From assembly GCA_963680875.1 (NCBI GenBank), contig OY804579.1, positions 15,143,506 through 15,207,505 of the forward strand: a DNA stretch of 64,000 bases, read 5' to 3'. Numbering within the stretch: position 1 is the stretch's first letter; every line of letters begins with the position of its first letter. The position numbers and the translations under genes are program-made. Of this stretch, positions 12,658 to 27,900 are shown piece after piece. The DNA is from Bathymodiolus brooksi (lineage: Eukaryota > Mollusca > Bivalvia > Mytilida > Modiolidae). The notes beneath the pieces were generated by a model that was not told the origin of the DNA, did no database searches, and worked only from the letters and a program-made list of their open reading frames with translations.

Positions 12658-14015
12658 GACTGACAACTAGAACTGAAGTTATCACTCTTCAACCATTGTC
12701 TGCTGACTGACCACTAAAACTGAAGTTATCACACTTCAACCAGTCTGCTGACTGACTACTAGAACTGAAATTATCACACTTCAACCATTGTCCGCTGTCC
12801 GAACACTAGAACTGAAGTTATCACACTTAAACCATTGTCTACTGACTGACAACTAGAACTGAAGTTATCACTCTTCAACCATTGTCTGCTGACTGACCAC
12901 TAAAACTGAAGTTATCACACTTCAACCATTGTCTGATGAACGACAACTAGAACTGAAGTTATCACACTTCATCCATCGTCTGCTGAGTGACCACCAAATC
13001 TGAAGTTATAACACTTCAACCATCGTCTGCTTACTGACTACTAAAACTGAAGTTATCACACTTGAACCATTTTCTGCTGACTGACCACTAGAACTGAAGT
13101 TATCACACTTCAAACATTGTCTGCTGACTGATCACTAGAACTGAAGTTATCACACTTCAACCATTGTCCACTGACGACTAGAACTGAAGTTATCACACTT
13201 CAACCATTTTCTGCTGACTGACCACTAGAACTGAAGTTATCACACTACGACCATTGTCTGCTGACTGACAACTAGAACTGAAGTTATCACACTTCAACCA
13301 GTCTGCTGACTGACCACTAGAACTGAAGTTATCACTTCAAACATTGTCTGCTGACTGACCACTAGAACTGAAGTTATCACACTTCAACCATTGTCGGCTG
13401 ACTGACAACTAGAACTGAAGTTATCACACTTCAACCACTGTCTGCTGACTGACCACTAAAACTGAAGTTATCACACTTCAACCAGTCTGCTGACTGACCA
13501 CTAGAACTGAAGTTATCACACTTCAACCATTGTCTACTGACTGACAACTAGAACTGAAGTTATCACTCTTCAACCATTGTCTGCTGACTGACCACTAAAA
13601 CTGCAGTTATCACACTTCAACCATTGTCTGCTGACCGACAACTAGAACTGAAGTTATCACACTTCAACCATCGTCTGCTGAGTGACCACCAAATCTGAAG
13701 TTATCACACATCAAACCATCGTCTGCTGACTGACTACTAAAACTGAAGTTATCACACTTCAACCATCGTCTGCTGACTGACTACTTAAACTGAAGTTATC
13801 ACTCTTAAACCATTTTCTGCTGACTGACAACTAAAACTGAATTTATCACACTTCAACCAGTCTGCTGACTGACCACTAGAACTGAAGTTATCACACTTCA
13901 ACCATTGTCTGCTGACTGACCACTAGAACTGAGGTTATCATGCTTCAACCATTGTCTGCTGACTGACAACTAGAACTGAAGTTATCACACTTCAACCACT
14001 GTCTGCTGACTGACC
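10411..14015 (+). repeat. 3,605-bp higher-order block, copy 1 of 2
   Basis: All markers between about 10,430 and 14,015 recur 3,605 bp downstream (for example CACTTTGACC at 10431 and 14036; the short open frame at 11444 and 15049). The block overlaps copy 3 of the 2,944-bp series and continues through 12658-14015, which carries CATCGTCTG, GACTACTAAAAC and 43-bp units related to the 558-bp repeat at 2640-4080. The boundary is uncertain by about 25 bp. Confidence 0.9.
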
Positions 14016-17000
14016 ACTAGAACTGAAGTTATCACACTTTGACCATTGTCTGCTGACTGACAACTAGAACTGAAGTTATCACACTTCATCCACTGTCTGA
14101 CCACTAGAGCTGAAGTTATCACACTTCAATCATTGTCTGCTGACAACTAGAACTGAAGTTATGACACTTAAACCATTGTCTGCTGATCACTGACAACTAG
14201 AACTGAAGTTATCACACTTCAACCATTCTATGACCACTAGAACTGAAGTTATCACACTTCATTCATTGTCTACTGACTGACAACTAGAATTGAAATTATC
14301 ACACTTCAACCACTGTCTACTGACTGACAACTAGAACTGAAATTATCACACTTCAACCACTGTCTGCTGACTGACAACTAGAACTGAAATTATCACACTT
14401 CAACCAGTCTGCTGACTCACCACTAGAACTGAAGTTATCACACTTCAACCAGTCTGCTGACTGACCACTAGAACTGAATTTATCACACTTCAACCACTGT
14501 CTGCTGATCACTGACAACTAGAACTGAAGTTATCACACTTCAACCACTGTCTGCTGACTGACAACTAGAACTGAAGTTATAACACTTCAACCAGTCTGCT
14601 GACTGACCACTAGAACGGAAGTTATCACACTTCAACCATCGTCTGCTGACTGACCAGCAAATCTGAAGTTATCACACTTCAACCATTTTCTGCTGACTGA
14701 TCACTTGAATTGAAGTTATCACACTTCAACCATTGTCCACTGACGACTAGAACTGAAGTTATCACACTTCGACCATTGTCTGCTGACTGACAACTAGAAC
14801 TGAAGGTATCACACTTCAACCATTGTCTGCTGACTGACCACTAGAACTGAATTTATCACACTTCAACCATTGTCTGCTGACTGACAACTAGAACTGAAGT
14901 TATCACACTTCAACAACTGTCTGCCGACTGACAACTAGAACTGAAGTTATTACACTTCAACCAGTCTGCTGACTGACCACTAGAACTGAAGTTATCACAC
15001 TTTAACCATTGTCTGCTGTCCGACCAATAGAACTGAAGTTATCACACTTCAACCATTGTCTACTGACTGACAACTAGAACTGAAGTTATCACTATTCAAA
15101 CAGTCTGCTGACTGACCACTAAAACTGAAGTTATCACACTTCAACCAGTCTGCTGACTGACAACTAGAACTGAAGTTATCACTCTTCAAACAGTCTGCTG
15201 ACTGACCACTAAAACTGAAGTTATCACACTTCAACCATTGTCTGCTGACTGACCACCACATCTGAAGTTATCACACTTAAACCATCGTCTGCTGACTGAC
15301 AACTAGAACTGAAATTATCACACTTCAACCAGTCTGCTGACTGACCACTAGAACTGAAATTATCACACTTCAATCATTGTCTGCTGACTGACCACTAGAA
15401 TTGAACTTATCACACTTCGACCATTGTCTGCTGACTGACTAGAACTGAAGTTATTACACTTCAACCATTGTCTGCTGACTGACAACTAGAACTGAAGTTA
15501 TCACACTTCGACCATTGTCTGATGACCGACCACTAGAACTGAGGTTATCACACTTCAACCACTCTCTGCTGACTGACCACTAAAACTGAAGTTATCACAC
15601 TTCAACCAGTCTGCTGACTGACCACTAGAACTGATGTTATCACATTTCAACCATTGTCTGCTGTCCGACCACTAGAACTGAAGTTATCACACTTCAACCA
15701 TTGTCTACTGACTGACAACTAGAACTGAAGTTATCACTCTTCAAACAGTCTGCTGACTGACCACTAAAACTGAGGTTATCACACTTCAACCACTGTCTGC
15801 TGACTGACAAATAGAACTGAAGTTATCACACTTCAACCATTGTTTTTCGTCCGACCACTAGAACTGAAGTTATCACACTTCAACCATTGTCTACTGACTG
15901 ACAACTAGAACTGAAGTTATCACTCTTCAAACAGTCTGCTGACTGACCACTAAAACTGAAGCTATCACACTTCAACCAGTCTGCTGACTGACAACTAGAA
16001 CTGAAGTTATCACACTTCAACCATTGTCTGCTGACTGACCACCAAATCTGAAGTTATCACACTTAAACTATCGTCTGCTGAATGACAACTCGAACTGAAA
16101 TTATCACACTTCAACCAGTCTGCTGACTGACCACTAGAACTGAAATTATCACACTTCAACCATTGTCTGCTGACTGACCACTAGAATTGAAGTTATCACA
16201 CTTCGACCATTGTCTGCTGACTGACTAGAACTGAAGTTATCACACTTCAACCATTGTCTGCTGACTGACAACTAGAACTGAAGTTATCACTCTTCAACCA
16301 TTGTCTGCTGACTGACCACTAAAACTGAAGTTATCACACTTCAACCAGTCTGCTGACTGACTACTAGAACTGAAATTATCACACTTCAACCATTGTCCGC
16401 TGTCCGAACACTAGAACTGAAGTTATCACACTTAAACCATTGTCTACTGACTGACAACTAGAACTGAAGTTATCACTCTTCAACCATTGTCTGCTGACTG
16501 ACCACTAAAACTGAAGTTATCACACTTCAACCATTGTCTGATGAACGACAACTAGAACTGAAGTTATCACACTTCATCCATCGTCTGCTGAGTGACCACC
16601 AAATCTGAAGTTATAACACTTCAACCATCGTCTGCTTACTGACTACTAAAACTGAAGTTATCACACTTGAACCATTTTCTGCTGACTGACCACTAGAACT
16701 GAAGTTATCACACTTCAAACATTGTCTGCTGACTGATCACTAGAACTGAAGTTATCACACTTCAACCATTGTCCACTGACGACTAGAACTGAAGTTATCA
16801 CACTTCAACCATTTTCTGCTGACTGACCACTAGAACTGAAGTTATCACACTACGACCATTGTCTGCTGACTGACAACTAGAACTGAAGTTATCACACTTC
16901 AACCAGTCTGCTGACTGACCACTAGAACTGAAGTTATCACTTCAAACATTGTCTGCTGACTGACCACTAGAACTGAAGTTATCACACTTCAACCATTGTC

Positions 17001-17620
17001 GGCTGACTGACAACTAGAACTGAAGTTATCACACTTCAACCACTGTCTGCTGACTGACCACTAAAACTGAAGTTATCACACTTCAACCAGTCTGCTGACT
17101 GACCACTAGAACTGAAGTTATCACACTTCAACCATTGTCTACTGACTGACAACTAGAACTGAAGTTATCACTCTTCAACCATTGTCTGCTGACTGACCAC
17201 TAAAACTGCAGTTATCACACTTCAACCATTGTCTGCTGACCGACAACTAGAACTGAAGTTATCACACTTCAACCATCGTCTGCTGAGTGACCACCAAATC
17301 TGAAGTTATCACACATCAAACCATCGTCTGCTGACTGACTACTAAAACTGAAGTTATCACACTTCAACCATCGTCTGCTGACTGACTACTTAAACTGAAG
17401 TTATCACTCTTAAACCATTTTCTGCTGACTGACAACTAAAACTGAATTTATCACACTTCAACCAGTCTGCTGACTGACCACTAGAACTGAAGTTATCACA
17501 CTTCAACCATTGTCTGCTGACTGACCACTAGAACTGAGGTTATCATGCTTCAACCATTGTCTGCTGACTGACAACTAGAACTGAAGTTATCACACTTCAA
17601 CCACTGTCTGCTGACTGACC
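14016..17620 (+). repeat. 3,605-bp higher-order block, copy 2 of 2
   Basis: I saw no base differences from 10411-14015 at the positions compared by eye, so the duplication is young. Beyond about 17,640 the two copies part: copy 1 is followed by CACTTTGACC, copy 2 by CACTTCAATC. Confidence 0.9.
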
Positions 17621-20600
17621 ACTAGAACTGAAGTTATCACACTTCAATCATTGTCTGCTGACTGACAACTAGAACTGAAGTTATGACACTTAAACCATTG
17701 TTACCTGACTGACAACTAGAACTGAAGTTTTCACACTTAAACCATTGTCTGCTGACTGACAACTAGAACTGAAGTTATCATACTTCAACCATTGTCTACT
17801 GACTGACAACTAGAACTGAAGTTATCACACTTCAACCACTGTCTGCTGATCACTGACAACTAGAACTGAAGTTATCACACTTCAACCACTGTCTGACCAC
17901 TAGAACGGAAGTTATCACACTTCAATCATTGTCTGCTGACTGACAACTAGAACTGAATTTATCACACTTCAACCAGTCTGCTGACTGACCACTAGAACTG
18001 AAGTTATCTAACTTCAACCATTGTCTGCTGACTGACCACTAGAACTGAGGTTATCATGCTTCAACCATTGTCTGCTGACTGACAACTAGAACTGAAGTTA
18101 TCACACTTCAACCACTGTCTGCTGACTGACCACTAGAACTGAAGTTATCACACTTCAATCATTGTCTGCTGACTGACAACTAGAACTGAAGTTATGACAC
18201 TTAAACCATTGTTAGCTGACTGACAACTAGAACTGAAGTTTTCACACTTAAACCATTGTCTGCTGACTGACAACTAGAACTGAAGTTATCATACTTCAAC
18301 CATTGTCTACTGACTGACAACTAGAACTGAAGTTATCACACTTCAACCACTGTCTGCTGATCACTGACAACTACAACTGAAGTTATCACACTTCAACCAC
18401 TGTCTGACCACTAGAACGGAAGTTATCACACTTCAATCATTGTCTGCTGACTGACAACTAGAACTGAAATTATCACACTTCAACCACTGTCTGCTGACTG
18501 ACCACTAGAACTGAAGTTATGACACTTCAACCATTGTTAGCTGACAGACAACTAGAACTGAAGTTATCACACTTCAACCAGTCTGCTGACTGACCACTAG
18601 AACAGAAGTTATCACACTTCAACCAGTCTGCTGACTGACCACTATAACTGAAGTTATCACACTTCAACCAGTCTGCTGATCACTGACAACTAGAACTGAA
18701 GTTATCACACTTCAACCACTGTCTGCTGACTGACCACTAGAACTGAAGTTATCACACTTCAACCATTGTCTGCTGACTGACAACTAGAACTGAAGTTATC
18801 ACACTTCAACCAGTCTGCTAACTGACCACTAAAACGGAAGTTATCATACTTCGACCATTGTTTGCTGACCGACAACTAGAACTGAAGTTATCACACTTCA
18901 ACCATCGTCTGCTGAGTGACCACCAAATCTGAAGTTATCACACTTCAACCATGTTCTGCTGACTGACCACTAGAACTAAAGTTACCACACTTCAACCATT
19001 GTCTGCCAAATGATCACTAGAACTGAAGTTATCACACTTCAACCATTGTCCACTGACGACTAGAACTGAAGTTATCACACTTCAACCATTTTCTGCTGAC
19101 TGACCACTAGAACTGAAGTTATCACACTTTGACCATTGTCTGCTGACTGACAACTAGAACTGAAGTTATCACACTTCATCCTCTGTCTGACCACTAGAGC
19201 TGAAGTTATCACACTTCAATCATTGTCTGCTGACAACTAGAACTGAAGTTATGACACTTAAACCATTGTTAGCTGACTGACAACTAGAACTGAAGTTTTC
19301 ACACTTAAAACCATTGTCTGCTGACTAACAACTAGAACTGAAGTTATCATACTGCAACCATTGTCTACTGACTGACAACTAGAACTGAAGTTATCACACT
19401 TCAACCACTGTCTGCTGATCACTGACAACTAGAACTGAAGTTATCACACTTCAACCACTGTATGACCACTAGAACTGAAGTTATCACACTTCATTCATTG
19501 TCTACTGACTGACAACTAGAACTGAAATTATCACACTTCAACCACTGTCTACTGACTGACAACTAGAACTGAAATTATCACACTTCAACCACTGTCTGCT
19601 GATTGACCACTAGAACTGAAGTTATCAGACTTCAACCAGTCTGCTGACTGACCACTAGAACTGAAGTTATCACACTTCAACCACTGTCTGCTGATCACTG
19701 ACAACTAGAACTGAAGTTATCACACTTCAACCACTGTCTGCTGACTGACCACTAGAACTGAAGTTATCACACTTCGACCATTGTTTGCTGACCGACAACT
19801 AGAACTGAAGTTATGACACTTCAACCATCGTCTGCTGACTGACCAGCAAATCTGAAGTTATCACACTTCAACCATTTTCTGCTGACTGATCACTAGAACT
19901 GAAGTTATCACACTTCAACCATTGTCCACAGACGACTAGAACTGAAGTTATTACACTTCAGCCATTTTCTGCTGACTGACCACTAGAACTGAAGTTATCA
20001 CACTTCGACCATTGTCTGCTGACTGACAACTAGAACTGAATTTATCACACTTCAACCATTGTCTGCTGACTGACCACTAAAACTGAGATTATCACACTTC
20101 AACCACTGTCTGCTGACTGACAACTAGAACTGAAGTTATTACACTTCAACCAGTCTGCTGACTGACCACTAGAACTGAAGTTATCACACTTCAACCATTG
20201 TCTGCTGTCCGACCACTAGAACTGAAGTTATCACACTTCAACCATTGTCTACTGACTGACAACTAGAACTGAAGTTATCACTATTCAAACAGTCTGCTGA
20301 CTGACCACTAAAACTGAAGTTATCACACTTCAACCATTGTCTGCTGACTGACCACCACATCTGAAGTTATCACACTTAAACCATCGTCTGCTGACTGACA
20401 ACTAGAACTGAAATTATCAAACTTCAACCAGTCTGCTGACTGACAACTAGAACTGAAATTATCACACTTCAACCATTGTCTGCTGACTGACCACTAGAAT
20501 TGAAGTTATCACACTTCGACCATTGTCTGCTGACTGACTAGAACTGAAGTTATTACACTTCAACCATTGTCTGCTGACTGACAACTAGAACTGAAGTTAT

Positions 20601-20839
20601 CACACTTCGACCATTGTCTGCTGACTGACCACTAGAACTGAGGTTATCACACTTCAACCACTCTCTGCTGACTGACCACTAAAACTGAAGTTATCACACT
20701 ACAACCAGTCTGCTGACTGACAACTAGAACTGATGTTATCACATTTCAACCATTGTCTGCTGTCCGACCACTAGAACTGAAGTTATCACACTTCAACCAT
20801 TGTCTACTGACTGACAACTAGAACTGAAGTTATCACTCT
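17458..20839 (+). repeat. 3,382-bp higher-order block, copy 1
   Basis: Markers recur at 3,382-bp spacing: GTTATCATGC at 17539 and 20921, TTACCTGACTG at 17701 and 21083, TTATCATACTTCG at 18841 and 22223. The internal structure includes two nested, similar sub-blocks starting near 17,540 and 18,050, each with GAGGTTATCATGC, GAAGTTTTCACAC and TATCATACTTC units about 513 bp apart. One sub-block has GTTACCTG where the other has GTTAGCTG. Confidence 0.9.
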
Positions 20840-23800
20840 TCAACCAGTCTGCTGACTGACCACTAGAACTGAAGTTATCACACTTCAACCATTGTCTGCT
20901 GACTGACCACTAGAACTGAGGTTATCATGCTTCAACCATTGTCTGCTGACTGACAACTAGAACTGAAGTTATCACACTTCAACCACTGTCTGCTGACTGA
21001 CCACTAGAACTGAAGTTATCACACTTCAATCATTGTCTGCTGACTGACAACTAGAACTGAAGTTATGACACTTAAACCATTGTTACCTGACTGACAACTA
21101 GAACTGAAGTTTTCACACTTAAACCATTGTCTGCTGACTGACAACTAGAACTGAAGTTATCATACTTCAACCATTGTCTACTGACTGACAACTAGAACTG
21201 AAGTTATCACACTTCAACCACTGTCTGCTGATCACTGACAACTAGAACTGAAGTTATCACACTTCAACCACTGTCTGACCACTAGAACGGAAGTTATCAC
21301 ACTTCAATCATTGTCTGCTGACTGACAACTAGAACTGAATTTATCACACTTCAACCAGTCTGCTGACTGACCACTAGAACTGAAGTTATCTAACTTCAAC
21401 CATTGTCTGCTGACTGACCACTAGAACTGAGGTTATCATGCTTCAACCATTGTCTGCTGACTGACAACTAGAACTGAAGTTATCACACTTCAACCACTGT
21501 CTGCTGACTGACCACTAGAACTGAAGTTATCACACTTCAATCATTGTCTGCTGACTGACAACTAGAACTGAAGTTATGACACTTAAACCATTGTTAGCTG
21601 ACTGACAACTAGAACTGAAGTTTTCACACTTAAACCATTGTCTGCTGACTGACAACTAGAACTGAAGTTATCATACTTCAACCATTGTCTACTGACTGAC
21701 AACTAGAACTGAAGTTATCACACTTCAACCACTGTCTGCTGATCACTGACAACTACAACTGAAGTTATCACACTTCAACCACTGTCTGACCACTAGAACG
21801 GAAGTTATCACACTTCAATCATTGTCTGCTGACTGACAACTAGAACTGAAATTATCACACTTCAACCACTGTCTGCTGACTGACCACTAGAACTGAAGTT
21901 ATGACACTTCAACCATTGTTAGCTGACAGACAACTAGAACTGAAGTTATCACACTTCAACCAGTCTGCTGACTGACCACTAGAACAGAAGTTATCACACT
22001 TCAACCAGTCTGCTGACTGACCACTATAACTGAAGTTATCACACTTCAACCAGTCTGCTGATCACTGACAACTAGAACTGAAGTTATCACACTTCAACCA
22101 CTGTCTGCTGACTGACCACTAGAACTGAAGTTATCACACTTCAACCATTGTCTGCTGACTGACAACTAGAACTGAAGTTATCACACTTCAACCAGTCTGC
22201 TAACTGACCACTAAAACGGAAGTTATCATACTTCGACCATTGTTTGCTGACCGACAACTAGAACTGAAGTTATCACACTTCAACCATCGTCTGCTGAGTG
22301 ACCACCAAATCTGAAGTTATCACACTTCAACCATGTTCTGCTGACTGACCACTAGAACTAAAGTTACCACACTTCAACCATTGTCTGCCAAATGATCACT
22401 AGAACTGAAGTTATCACACTTCAACCATTGTCCACTGACGACTAGAACTGAAGTTATCACACTTCAACCATTTTCTGCTGACTGACCACTAGAACTGAAG
22501 TTATCACACTTTGACCATTGTCTGCTGACTGACAACTAGAACTGAAGTTATCACACTTCATCCTCTGTCTGACCACTAGAGCTGAAGTTATCACACTTCA
22601 ATCATTGTCTGCTGACAACTAGAACTGAAGTTATGACACTTAAACCATTGTTAGCTGACTGACAACTAGAACTGAAGTTTTCACACTTAAAACCATTGTC
22701 TGCTGACTAACAACTAGAACTGAAGTTATCATACTGCAACCATTGTCTACTGACTGACAACTAGAACTGAAGTTATCACACTTCAACCACTGTCTGCTGA
22801 TCACTGACAACTAGAACTGAAGTTATCACACTTCAACCACTGTATGACCACTAGAACTGAAGTTATCACACTTCATTCATTGTCTACTGACTGACAACTA
22901 GAACTGAAATTATCACACTTCAACCACTGTCTACTGACTGACAACTAGAACTGAAATTATCACACTTCAACCACTGTCTGCTGATTGACCACTAGAACTG
23001 AAGTTATCAGACTTCAACCAGTCTGCTGACTGACCACTAGAACTGAAGTTATCACACTTCAACCACTGTCTGCTGATCACTGACAACTAGAACTGAAGTT
23101 ATCACACTTCAACCACTGTCTGCTGACTGACCACTAGAACTGAAGTTATCACACTTCGACCATTGTTTGCTGACCGACAACTAGAACTGAAGTTATGACA
23201 CTTCAACCATCGTCTGCTGACTGACCAGCAAATCTGAAGTTATCACACTTCAACCATTTTCTGCTGACTGATCACTAGAACTGAAGTTATCACACTTCAA
23301 CCATTGTCCACAGACGACTAGAACTGAAGTTATTACACTTCAGCCATTTTCTGCTGACTGACCACTAGAACTGAAGTTATCACACTTCGACCATTGTCTG
23401 CTGACTGACAACTAGAACTGAATTTATCACACTTCAACCATTGTCTGCTGACTGACCACTAAAACTGAGATTATCACACTTCAACCACTGTCTGCTGACT
23501 GACAACTAGAACTGAAGTTATTACACTTCAACCAGTCTGCTGACTGACCACTAGAACTGAAGTTATCACACTTCAACCATTGTCTGCTGTCCGACCACTA
23601 GAACTGAAGTTATCACACTTCAACCATTGTCTACTGACTGACAACTAGAACTGAAGTTATCACTATTCAAACAGTCTGCTGACTGACCACTAAAACTGAA
23701 GTTATCACACTTCAACCATTGTCTGCTGACTGACCACCACATCTGAAGTTATCACACTTAAACCATCGTCTGCTGACTGACAACTAGAACTGAAATTATC

Positions 23801-24221
23801 AAACTTCAACCAGTCTGCTGACTGACAACTAGAACTGAAATTATCACACTTCAACCATTGTCTGCTGACTGACCACTAGAATTGAAGTTATCACACTTCG
23901 ACCATTGTCTGCTGACTGACTAGAACTGAAGTTATTACACTTCAACCATTGTCTGCTGACTGACAACTAGAACTGAAGTTATCACACTTCGACCATTGTC
24001 TGCTGACTGACCACTAGAACTGAGGTTATCACACTTCAACCACTCTCTGCTGACTGACCACTAAAACTGAAGTTATCACACTACAACCAGTCTGCTGACT
24101 GACAACTAGAACTGATGTTATCACATTTCAACCATTGTCTGCTGTCCGACCACTAGAACTGAAGTTATCACACTTCAACCATTGTCTACTGACTGACAAC
24201 TAGAACTGAAGTTATCACTCT
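20840..24221 (+). repeat. 3,382-bp higher-order block, copy 2 (tandem)
   Basis: The junction at about 20,840 is seen as TATCACTCTTCAACCAG. The left part (CACTCTTC) belongs to the end of the block and the right part (CAACCAG) to its start; the true block end at 24,21x reads CTCTTCAAACAG. I saw no base differences from copy 1 in the marker positions compared. Confidence 0.9.
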
Positions 24222-24909
24222 TCAAACAGTCTGCTGACTGACAACTAGAACTGAAATTATCACACTTCAACCATTGTCTGCTGACTGACCACTAGAATTG
24301 AAGTTATCACACTTCGACCATTGTCTGCTGACTCAACTAGAACTGAAGTTATCACACTTCAACCATTGTCTGCTGACTGACAACTAGAACTGAAGCTATC
24401 ACACTTCAACCATTGTCTGCTGACTGACCACCAAATCTGAAGTTATCACACTTAAACCATTGTCTGCTGACTGACAACTAAAAGTGAAATTATCACACTT
24501 CAACCAGTCTGCTGACTGACCACTAGAACTGAAGTTATCACACTTCAACCATTGTGTGCTGACTGACCACTAGAACTGAAGTTATCATGCTTCAACCATT
24601 TTCTGCTCACTGACAACTAGAACTGATGTTATCACACTTCAACCACTGTCTGCTGACTGACCACTAGAACTGAAGTTATCACACTTCAATCATTGTCTGC
24701 TGACTGACAACTAGAACTGAAGTTTTCACACTTAAACCATTGTCTGCTGACTGACAACTAGAACTGAAGTTATCACACTTCAACCACTGTCTGCTGATCA
24801 CTGACAAATAGAACTGAAGTTATCACACTTCAACCACTGTCTGACCACTAGAACTGAAGTTATCACTCTTCAATCATTGTCTGCTGACTGATAACTAGAA
24901 CTGAAATTA

Positions 24910-27900
24910 TCACACTTCAACCACTGTCTGCTGACTGACCACTAGAACTGAAGTTATGACACTTAAACCATTGTTAGCTGACAGACAACTAGAACTGAAG
25001 TTATGACACTTAAACCATTGTTAGCTGACAGACAACTAGAACTGAAGTTATCACACTTCAACCAGTCTGCTGACTGACCACTAGAACAGAAGTTATCACA
25101 CTTCAACCAGTCTGCTGACTGACCATTATAACTGAAGTTATCACACTTCAACCAGTCTGCTGATCGCTGACAACTAGAACTGAAGTTATCACACTTCAAC
25201 CACTGTCTGCTGACTGACCACTAGAACTGAAGTTATCACACTTCAACCATTGTCTGCTGACTGACAACTAGAACTGAAGTTATCACACTTCAACCACTGT
25301 CTGCTGACTGACCACTAGAACTGAAGTTATCACACTTCAACCATTGTCTGCTGACTGACAACTAGAACTGAAGTTATCACACTTCAACCACTGTCTGCTA
25401 ACTGACCACTAAAACGGAAGTTATCACACTTCGACCATTGTTTGCTGACCGACAACTAGAACTGAAGTTATCACACTTCAACCATCGTCTGCTGAGTGAC
25501 CACCAAATCTGAAGTTATCACACTTCAACCATGTTTTGCTGACTGACCACTAGAACTGAAGTTATCACACTTCAACCACTGTCTGCTGACTGACCACCAG
25601 AACTGAAGTTATCACACTTCAACGACTGTCTGCTGACTGACCACTAGAACTGAAGTTATCACACTTCAACCATTGTCTGCTGACTGACAACTAGAACTGA
25701 AGTTATCACACTTCAATCAGTCTGCTGACTGACCACTAGAACTAAAGTTATCACACTTCAACCACTGTCTGCTGACTGACAACTAGAACTGAAGTTATCA
25801 CACTTCAACCAGTCTGATGACTGACCACTAGAACTGAAGTTATCACACTTCAACCATTGTCTGCTGACTGACCACTAGAACTGAAGTTATCACGCTTCAA
25901 CCATTGTCTGCTGACTGACAACTAGAACTGAAGTTATCACTCAACCACTGTATGCTGACTGACAACTAGAACAAGTTATCACACTTCAACCACTGTCTGC
26001 TGACTGACCACTAGAACTGACGTTATCACACTTCAATCATTGTCTGCTGACTGACAACTAGAACTGAAGTTATGACACTTAAACCATTGTTAGCTGACTG
26101 ACAACTAGAACTGAAGTTTTCACACCCAACCATTGTCTGCTGACTGACAACTAGAACTGAAGTTATCATACTTCAACCATTGTCTACTGACTGACAACTA
26201 GAACTGAAGTTTTCACACCCAACCATTGTCTGCTGACTGACAACTAGAACTGAAGTTATCATACTTCAACCATTTTCTACTGACTGACAATAAAACTGAA
26301 GTGATCACACTTCAACCACTGTCTGCTGATCACTGACTAGAACTGAAGTTATCACACTTTAACCACTGTCTGCCGACTGACCACTAGAACTGAAGTTATC
26401 ACACTTCAATCATTGTCTGCTGATCACTGACTAGAACTGAAGTTATCACACTTTAACCACTGTCTGCCGACTGACCACTAGAACTGAAGTTATCACACTT
26501 CAATCATTGTCTGCTGATCACTGACAACTAGAACTGAAGTTATCACACTTCAACCACTGTCTGCTGATCACTGACAACTAGAACTGAAGTTATCACACTT
26601 CAACCACTGTCTGCCGACTAACCACTAGAACTGAAGTTATCACACTTCAACCAGTCTGCTGACAGTCCACTAGAACTGAATTTATCACACTTCAACCAGT
26701 CTGCTGACTGACCACTAGAACTGAGTTATCACACTTCAACCACTGTCTGCTGACTGACAACTAGAACTGAAGTTATCACACTTCAACCAGTCTGATGACT
26801 GACCACTAGAACTGAAGTTATCACACTTCAACCATTGTCTGCTGACTGACCACTAGAAATGAGGTTATCACGCTTCAACCATTGTCTGCTGACTGACAAC
26901 TAGAACTGAAGTTATCACTCAACCACTGTCTGCTGACTGACAACTAGAACAAGTTATCACACTTCAACCACTGTCTGCTGACTGACCACTAGAACTGACG
27001 TTATCACACTTCAATCATTGTATGCTGACTGACAACTAGAACTGAAGTTATGACACTTAAACCATTGTTAGCTGACTGACAACTAGAACTGAAGTTTTCA
27101 CACCCAACCATTGTCTGCTTACTAACAACTAGAACTGAAGTTATCATACTTAAACCATTTTCTACTGACTGACAATAAAACTGAAGTGATCACACTTCAA
27201 CCACTGTCTGCTGATCACTGACTAGAACTGAAGTTATCACACTTCAACCACTGTCTGCCGACTGACCACTAGAACTGAAGTTATCACACTTCAATCATTG
27301 TCTGCTGATCACTGACAACTAGAACTGAAGTTATCACACTTCAACCACTGTCTGACCACTAGAACTGAAGTTATGACACTTCAATCATTGTCTGCTGACC
27401 GACAACTAGAACTGAAGTTATGACACTTAAAACCATTATTAGTTGACCGACCACTAGAACTGAAGTTATCACACTTCAACCAGTCTGCTGATCACCGACA
27501 ACTAAAACTGAAGTTATCACACTTCAACCACTGTCTGCTGACTGACCACTAGAACTGAAGTTATCACACTTCAATCATTGTCTGCTGACTGACAACTAGA
27601 ACTGAAGTTATGACACTTAAACCATTGTTAGCTGACTGACAACTAGAACTGAAGTTTTCACACTTAAACCATTTTCTGCTGACTGACAACTAGAACTGAA
27701 GTTATCATACTTCAACCATTGTCTACTGACTGACAACTAGAGCTGAAGTTATCACACTTCAACCAGTCTGCTGACTGACCACTAGAACTGAATTTATCAC
27801 ACTTCAACCACTGTCTGCTGATCACTGACAACTAGAACTGAAGTTATCACACTTCAACCACTGTCTGCTGACTGACAACTAGAACTGAAGTTATAACACT

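Larger units (their letters stand above)
14441..27754 (+). repeat. 13,314-bp higher-order block, copy A
   Basis: From 27755 the sequence restarts as a copy of 14441 onward (offset 13,314 bp; for example the open frame at 15049 recurs at 28363). Copy A contains the end of the 3,605-bp series, the doubled 3,382-bp block and the 24222-27754 segment. The exact start is uncertain by about 10-20 bp because flanking units are shared. Confidence 0.85.

Noticed and set aside
24963..25199. Minus-strand open frame of 78 codons, repeated at 29887-30123 and 39909-40145
   Set aside because: The repetition comes from block duplication of the satellite (offsets 4,924 and 14,946 bp), not from selection on a protein; composition is that of the satellite unit.
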